A stretch of 8,703 nt of DNA, taken from positions 1-8,703 of the forward strand of contig JAKASC010000094.1 in assembly GCA_021828245.1 (NCBI GenBank), in the 5' to 3' direction. The position numbers were made by a program, and so were the translations under genes. Below are positions 6,008 through 8,703 of the stretch, piece after piece; position 1 is the first letter of the stretch; every line of letters starts with the position of its first letter. The notes under the pieces are model-generated. The model saw nothing but the letters and a program-made list of their open reading frames with translations, was not told where the DNA came from and did no database searches. The DNA is from Acidobacteriota bacterium (GTDB taxonomy: Bacteria; Acidobacteriota; Terriglobia; UBA7540).

Positions 6008-7021
6008 TCAATAGCCGTGGCTGCCGAGGCGTACTTTGCCTCGGAAGGCGCGATGGGCATAGGTTGTATAAACCACCACACCGATCATACCCAAGCCATT
6101 GGCGATAAAGGCGTCGCGCAGGGCGCGCGGCGAAGAAGCGGCGTTATAGACCGTCAAGCTCCAGGCGGGATTGAGCGTCGAGGTGAGAAGGTTGGGGAAA
6201 ATCGTTGCCCCTGCCGTCACCAACAGGCAAATGATCACCAGCGTGGACATCCAAAATGGCCACCGGTCCGTCGGATCGCGGTGAAAAACCAACGCTCCGA
6301 CAAAACCTGCGGCGGCCAGCGCCGGAAAAATAAACGCGAGGGGATGAGTGAAGAAATTGGCGGCGGCGTTCGGCTTGACGTGAAATGTGGCGACGGTAGT
6401 CAACACTGCCAGCGCGACAGTCGGCCAAAACAACCACACCGACGCCCGGCGGGCGCGCGCCAGCAGTGCGCCCTCAGATTTCATGCGAAGATAATTCGCT
6501 CCGTGCCAGCCGAGCACCACCAGGCTGAGCAGGCCGGTCAGCAATGAGTAGGGATTCAGTAGCAGGGCGAAGCTGCCTTGGAAGAATCCATCGGCCTCAA
6601 TCGGTAATCCCTGGACGACGTTGCCGAGGGCCACTCCCAACAGCAACGCCAGCAACAAGCTGCTCACCCCAAAGCCGGCATCCCAGAGCGCCCGCCACAT
6701 CGGATGGTCAATTTGGTGGCGGAATTCAATGGAGACGCCTCGTAAAATGAGCAACCAAAGAACCAGCATGAGGGCCAGATAGAAACCGCTGAAGCCGGAG
6801 GCGTACACCCCTGGGAACGCCACCACCATCATACCTCCAGCCGCGATCAGCCAAACCTCGTTGCCATTCCACACCGGGCCGATGGCATTCAAGGCCACGC
6901 GGCGTTCCTCATTCGATCGAGCAACCCATAAATGAACCGCGCCGACGCCTAAATCGAAGCCGTCCAGCACGGCATAGACGGTCAGCATGACGGCAAGGGT
7001 CCAAAACCAGACAACGTTCAC
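6008..7021 (-). CDS. cydB: Cytochrome bd-type quinol oxidase subunit II
   Basis: CydB is the membrane partner of CydA in the bd quinol:oxygen oxidoreductase, which reduces O2 with high affinity without pumping protons. The protein is very hydrophobic, with about eight or nine membrane helices. It carries the family signatures LDGFDLGVG near the N-terminus and IGPVWNGNEVWLIAAGG about 30 residues later; the latter usually reads GPVWDGNEVW, so Asp is Asn here. The open frame reaches back to 7108, inside cydA. I prefer the GTG at 7021, which gives MNVVWFWTLAVML and 337 residues, a normal length, with GGGAAGG 8 nt upstream and 25 bp after the cydA stop. Its stop is 20 bp from that of the convergent peptidase, leaving no room for a cydX-type small subunit. 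Confidence 0.95.
   Translation of the reverse strand: MNVVWFWTLAVMLTVYAVLDGFDLGVGAVHLWVARSNEERRVALNAIGPVWNGNEVWLIAAGGMMVVAFPGVYASGFSGFYLALMLVLWLLILRGVSIEFRHQIDHPMWRALWDAGFGVSSLLLALLLGVALGNVVQGLPIEADGFFQGSFALLLNPYSLLTGLLSLVVLGWHGANYLRMKSEGALLARARRASVWLFWPTVALAVLTTVATFHVKPNAAANFFTHPLAFIFPALAAAGFVGALVFHRDPTDRWPFWMSTLVIICLLVTAGATIFPNLLTSTLNPAWSLTVYNAASSPRALRDAFIANGLGMIGVVVYTTYAHRAFRGKVRLGSHGY
6024..6044. repeat. Inverted repeat at the convergent peptidase/cydB junction
   Basis: CCGAGGC (6024-6030) and GCCTCGG (6038-6044) pair perfectly around a 7-nt loop, 36 nt past the peptidase stop and inside the last codons of cydB. No T-run follows on the plus strand. It could stabilise or help end the peptidase mRNA, but it is also constrained as cydB coding sequence. 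Confidence 0.35.
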
Positions 7022-7046
7022 GGCTTCAACCTTCCCTTTTCCGACA

Positions 7047-8378
7047 TCACGCTGCCGGAGAGGCTTCTTCCGGCCCTTGGTGGATGACACGTCCCACAAG
7101 AAACACAAATAACAAGCTCAACAGGGCGTAAATCCCGCAAAAGCCGATTAAAGTAAAGACGGCCTCGCCGCCGCTCACATTGGCGGAAGTTCCTGCTGCC
7201 GTCTTCAGCAAGCCATAAACCAACCACGGCTGTCGCCCGACTTCGGTCACCATCCACCCCGCTTCGTTGGCGATATAGGGAAATGGAAGCGCGAGCATTA
7301 AAGTCCACAAGAACCAGCGAGCCGAATAGAGCCGGCGGCGCCACAATAAAAACAAACCCAGCAGCATCTGCGCGATAAAAATCGTTCCCAGGCCCACCAT
7401 GATGTGGTAGGCGTAATAAGTCAGGTCCACCGGAGGCCAGAGGTCACGCGGATAGTCCATCAGCCCTTTCACCGTCGCGTGAAAATTGCCGTAAGCCAAA
7501 AAGCTGAGCGTGTCAGGGACAAAGATTGGATCGAGCAGGCGCGCATGGGTGGTGTCCGGCATCCCGATGATGGCCAACGGAGCACCCTGTTGGGTTTTGA
7601 ACAGCCCTTCCATGGCCGCCAGCTTGACCGGCTGATACCGCACCACGTCCGCCCCGTTAAAATCCCCTGTGGGAAACAATTGAGTGAGAGAAAGAATCGT
7701 CCCGGCCAGAATCGCCATTTTCACGGTCTGACGGCCGAACTCCAGGTGTCGTCCGCATAATAAATAAAAGGCGCCTACCGCCCCCATGACGTAAGCCGCT
7801 GTTAGCAGAGCGCCGTTGATGGTGTGCGCATACTGCCACCCCGCATAGGGATTGAGCAGGACGGCCCAAAACGAGACCAAGTGCAATGTGCCATCCGATG
7901 CCAGCCGATAACCCACCGGATGCTGCATCCAGGCGTTGACAGCGATGATGAAATATCCCGACAACAGCGACCCAATCGCCACGCCCACCCCCGCGAGCCA
8001 ATGCACGACGCGGGAAACTCTTCCTTCGCCAAAAAGGAACAACCCAAGGAATCCGGATTCCAAGAAGAAAGCGTAAACGCCCTCCAGCGGCAAAGTCTGG
8101 CCGAAGACGCTGCCACCATAGCTCGAGAAGCGGCTCCAGTTGGTGCCGAACTCGAACTCCAGCGGAATGCCCGTCACCACACCGAGGGCAAAATTGATGG
8201 CAAAAATCTTGGCCCAAAATTTGGCCGCGGCACCGTATCGGCTCTCGCCGGTGACAAGTTCCAGCGTGGACAGCAGGGCGATGAAAAACCCCAACCCCAT
8301 CGTGAGAATGGGAAAGAGGTAATGAAACATGACCGTCAGCGCAAACTGAAGCCGATGGGCCATGACAGCCGTGCTCAC
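7047..8378 (-). CDS. cydA: Cytochrome bd-type quinol oxidase subunit I
   Basis: CydA carries hemes b558, b595 and d and the quinol site of the bd oxidase in the cytoplasmic membrane. At 443 residues it is of the short-Q-loop type (E. coli CydA has 522). By comparison with E. coli, key residues keep almost the same numbers: His19 in MFHYLF, Glu99 and Glu107 in PLEGVYAFFLES, His185 in YAHT (E. coli His186, heme b558), Lys252 and Glu257 in PVKLAAMEG (quinol loop), and Met327 in HIMVG (E. coli Met393). The position of E. coli Arg391 is His325. GRQPW near the C-terminus is also conserved. The GTG at 8378 has GAGG/AGGTG about 6 nt upstream and is preferred to the internal ATG at codon 6. cydB follows after 25 bp. 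No cydCD or cydX is seen nearby. Confidence 0.96.
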   Translation of the reverse strand: MSTAVMAHRLQFALTVMFHYLFPILTMGLGFFIALLSTLELVTGESRYGAAAKFWAKIFAINFALGVVTGIPLEFEFGTNWSRFSSYGGSVFGQTLPLEGVYAFFLESGFLGLFLFGEGRVSRVVHWLAGVGVAIGSLLSGYFIIAVNAWMQHPVGYRLASDGTLHLVSFWAVLLNPYAGWQYAHTINGALLTAAYVMGAVGAFYLLCGRHLEFGRQTVKMAILAGTILSLTQLFPTGDFNGADVVRYQPVKLAAMEGLFKTQQGAPLAIIGMPDTTHARLLDPIFVPDTLSFLAYGNFHATVKGLMDYPRDLWPPVDLTYYAYHIMVGLGTIFIAQMLLGLFLLWRRRLYSARWFLWTLMLALPFPYIANEAGWMVTEVGRQPWLVYGLLKTAAGTSANVSGGEAVFTLIGFCGIYALLSLLFVFLVGRVIHQGPEEASPAA

Positions 8379-8478
8379 GTTTCACCTCATTGAAACAGGC
8401 TGGCCGTGACGGTACGCAACATCCGAATCCGCCTTCTGATGCCGGAACGGTCTCGGCAGTTCATCGCACATAGAATTA

Positions 8479-8515
8479 GGTTGATTCACACCACGGGTGC
8501 CAGCAGTCATCAACC
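8479..8515. repeat. Inverted repeat GGTTGAT-N23-ATCAACC upstream of cydA
   Basis: GGTTGAT (8479-8485) and ATCAACC (8509-8515) are perfect 7-bp inverted arms about 100-135 bp upstream of the cydA start. CACC-ACG-GGTG (8489-8499) forms a second, nested inverted repeat. Each arm contains TTGAT, the FNR half-site sequence, but the halves are 30 bp apart instead of the normal spacing of 4 bp between them. It may be a looped operator, a leader hairpin in the cydA mRNA, or chance. Confidence 0.4.
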
Positions 8516-8519
8516 GTAC

Positions 8520-8528
8520 ATTCTATCA
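8520..8528 (-). promoter_or_regulatory. Possible extended -10 promoter of cydAB
   Basis: On the minus strand TGATAGAAT (8528-8520) is an extended -10 (TG-n-TAGAAT, 5 of 6 in the hexamer) with no recognisable -35. A start near 8513 would give a cydA leader of about 135 nt and place the 8479-8515 inverted repeat right at the transcript's 5' end. No better promoter is visible between 8379 and 8520. Confidence 0.3.
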
Positions 8529-8599
8529 CTTTGCCTTGGTTCGACCTGGGAGGCTTTTGGGACGGAGAGCAAATCGGCACGCTTCCCTGGAAATTTTGC

Positions 8600-8628
8600 T
8601 TGCAATTCGCTTTTCTTTCGCCTAGAAT
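8600..8628 (+). promoter_or_regulatory. Sigma70-type promoter of the rightmost (lexA-like) gene
   Basis: TTGCAA (8600-8605) and TAGAAT (8623-8628) are separated by exactly 17 bp, matching the consensus in 4 of 6 and 5 of 6 positions. Transcription would start near 8635, giving a 5' leader of about 40 nt that contains the 22-bp palindrome. TTCCCGAA (8631-8638) lies at the expected start site. Confidence 0.6.
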
Positions 8629-8641
8629 AGTTCCCGAAAAT

Positions 8642-8663
8642 GGCGCGGGATGAATCTCGCGCC
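8642..8663. repeat. 22-bp palindrome abutting the Shine-Dalgarno of the lexA-like gene
   Basis: GGCGCGGGAT (8642-8651), GA, ATCTCGCGCC (8654-8663) form two 10-bp arms that pair throughout, with one G-T pair. As RNA this gives a stable 8-bp stem with a 6-nt loop. The repeat ends immediately before GGAGG (8664-8668). It could be a repressor operator just downstream of the promoter or a hairpin that affects ribosome access. Confidence 0.6.
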
Positions 8664-8674
8664 GGAGGCTCACC

Positions 8675-8703
8675 ATGGCGCTGACAAGCCGGAAACAGCA
8701 GGT
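8675..8703 (+). CDS. N-terminus of a probable LexA-type repressor (partial)
   Basis: An ATG at 8675 has a perfect GGAGG six bases upstream and a good promoter 46 bp further up. Only MALTSRKQQ plus the first two bases of a Val codon fit in the window. The pattern A-L-T-x-R-x-Q-x-V aligns without gaps to the start of E. coli LexA (MKALTARQQEV), the winged-helix SOS repressor that is cleaved after RecA activation. That the gene is real is well supported by its signals. The LexA identity rests on ten residues and is a guess worth checking. It runs divergently from cydA with 296 bp between the starts. Confidence 0.6.

Noticed and set aside
6024..6044. Intrinsic terminator for the peptidase gene
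   Set aside because: The stem is perfect but no T-run follows, and the sequence encodes conserved-looking cydB C-terminal residues; kept only as an inverted repeat.
7022..7108. N-terminal extension of cydB overlapping cydA
   Set aside because: The extra 29 residues are hydrophilic and not family-like; the GTG at 7021 has a good Shine-Dalgarno and gives the usual CydB start and length.
8494..8511. Sigma54 promoter for cydA, suggested by TGGCAC on the minus strand
   Set aside because: The -12 TTGC element is missing at the required spacing.
8406..8630. Plus-strand open frame of 74 codons upstream of the lexA-like gene
   Set aside because: It runs through the lexA-like promoter and the cydA upstream repeats, has no convincing ribosome binding site and no family resemblance.

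Overview
This window looks like an ordinary chromosomal segment of a GC-rich bacterium. My best guess is Acidobacteriota. That rests on the style of the proteins: the end of a PQQ-like beta-propeller, an S41 processing peptidase, a short-Q-loop cytochrome bd oxidase, and a LexA-like start reading MALTSRKQQV. It is an inference, not a phylogenetic result. No transposase, integrase, tRNA, rRNA, CRISPR array or phage gene is visible.

Left part (1-4213). The last 41 codons of a plus-strand beta-propeller protein end at 127. Facing it, on the minus strand, is a complete riboflavin operon read from right to left: ribE (riboflavin synthase, 3744-3154), ribH (lumazine synthase, 3157-2654), ribBA (DHBP synthase/GTP cyclohydrolase II, 2650-1436) and ribD (deaminase/reductase, 1433-321). 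The genes overlap by 4 bp or are 2-3 bp apart, so they are almost certainly one mRNA. Together they cover the committed pathway from GTP and ribulose 5-phosphate to riboflavin, apart from the separate phosphatase step. A strong promoter (TTGATG-N17-TATACT, 4213-4185) lies just upstream of a clear FMN riboswitch aptamer (4167-3989), followed by a long leader of about 240 nt before ribE. The aptamer has an unusual 22-nt hairpin inserted into its P2 loop. Its 5' strand is also complementary, over 13 bp with one bulge, to a segment about 80 nt downstream of the aptamer, which gives a candidate switching helix.

Middle (4214-5987). A divergent intergenic region leads to a plus-strand S41 (C-terminal processing) peptidase with a signal peptide, PDZ domain and Ser-Lys dyad. 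It has no Shine-Dalgarno sequence and a possible -10 only about 14 bp upstream of the ATG.

Right part (5988-8703). Convergent with the peptidase and only 20 bp away, cydA and cydB (minus strand) encode both main subunits of a cytochrome bd quinol oxidase. The 296-bp region upstream of cydA holds a 7-bp inverted repeat with FNR-like TTGAT half-sites 30 bp apart. It also holds a good plus-strand promoter (TTGCAA-N17-TAGAAT), a 22-bp palindrome abutting a GGAGG Shine-Dalgarno, and the first ten codons of a gene that resembles lexA.

The genes themselves are standard. What deserves a second look is in the regulatory DNA: the altered FMN riboswitch and its leader, and the palindromes in front of cydA and the lexA-like gene.
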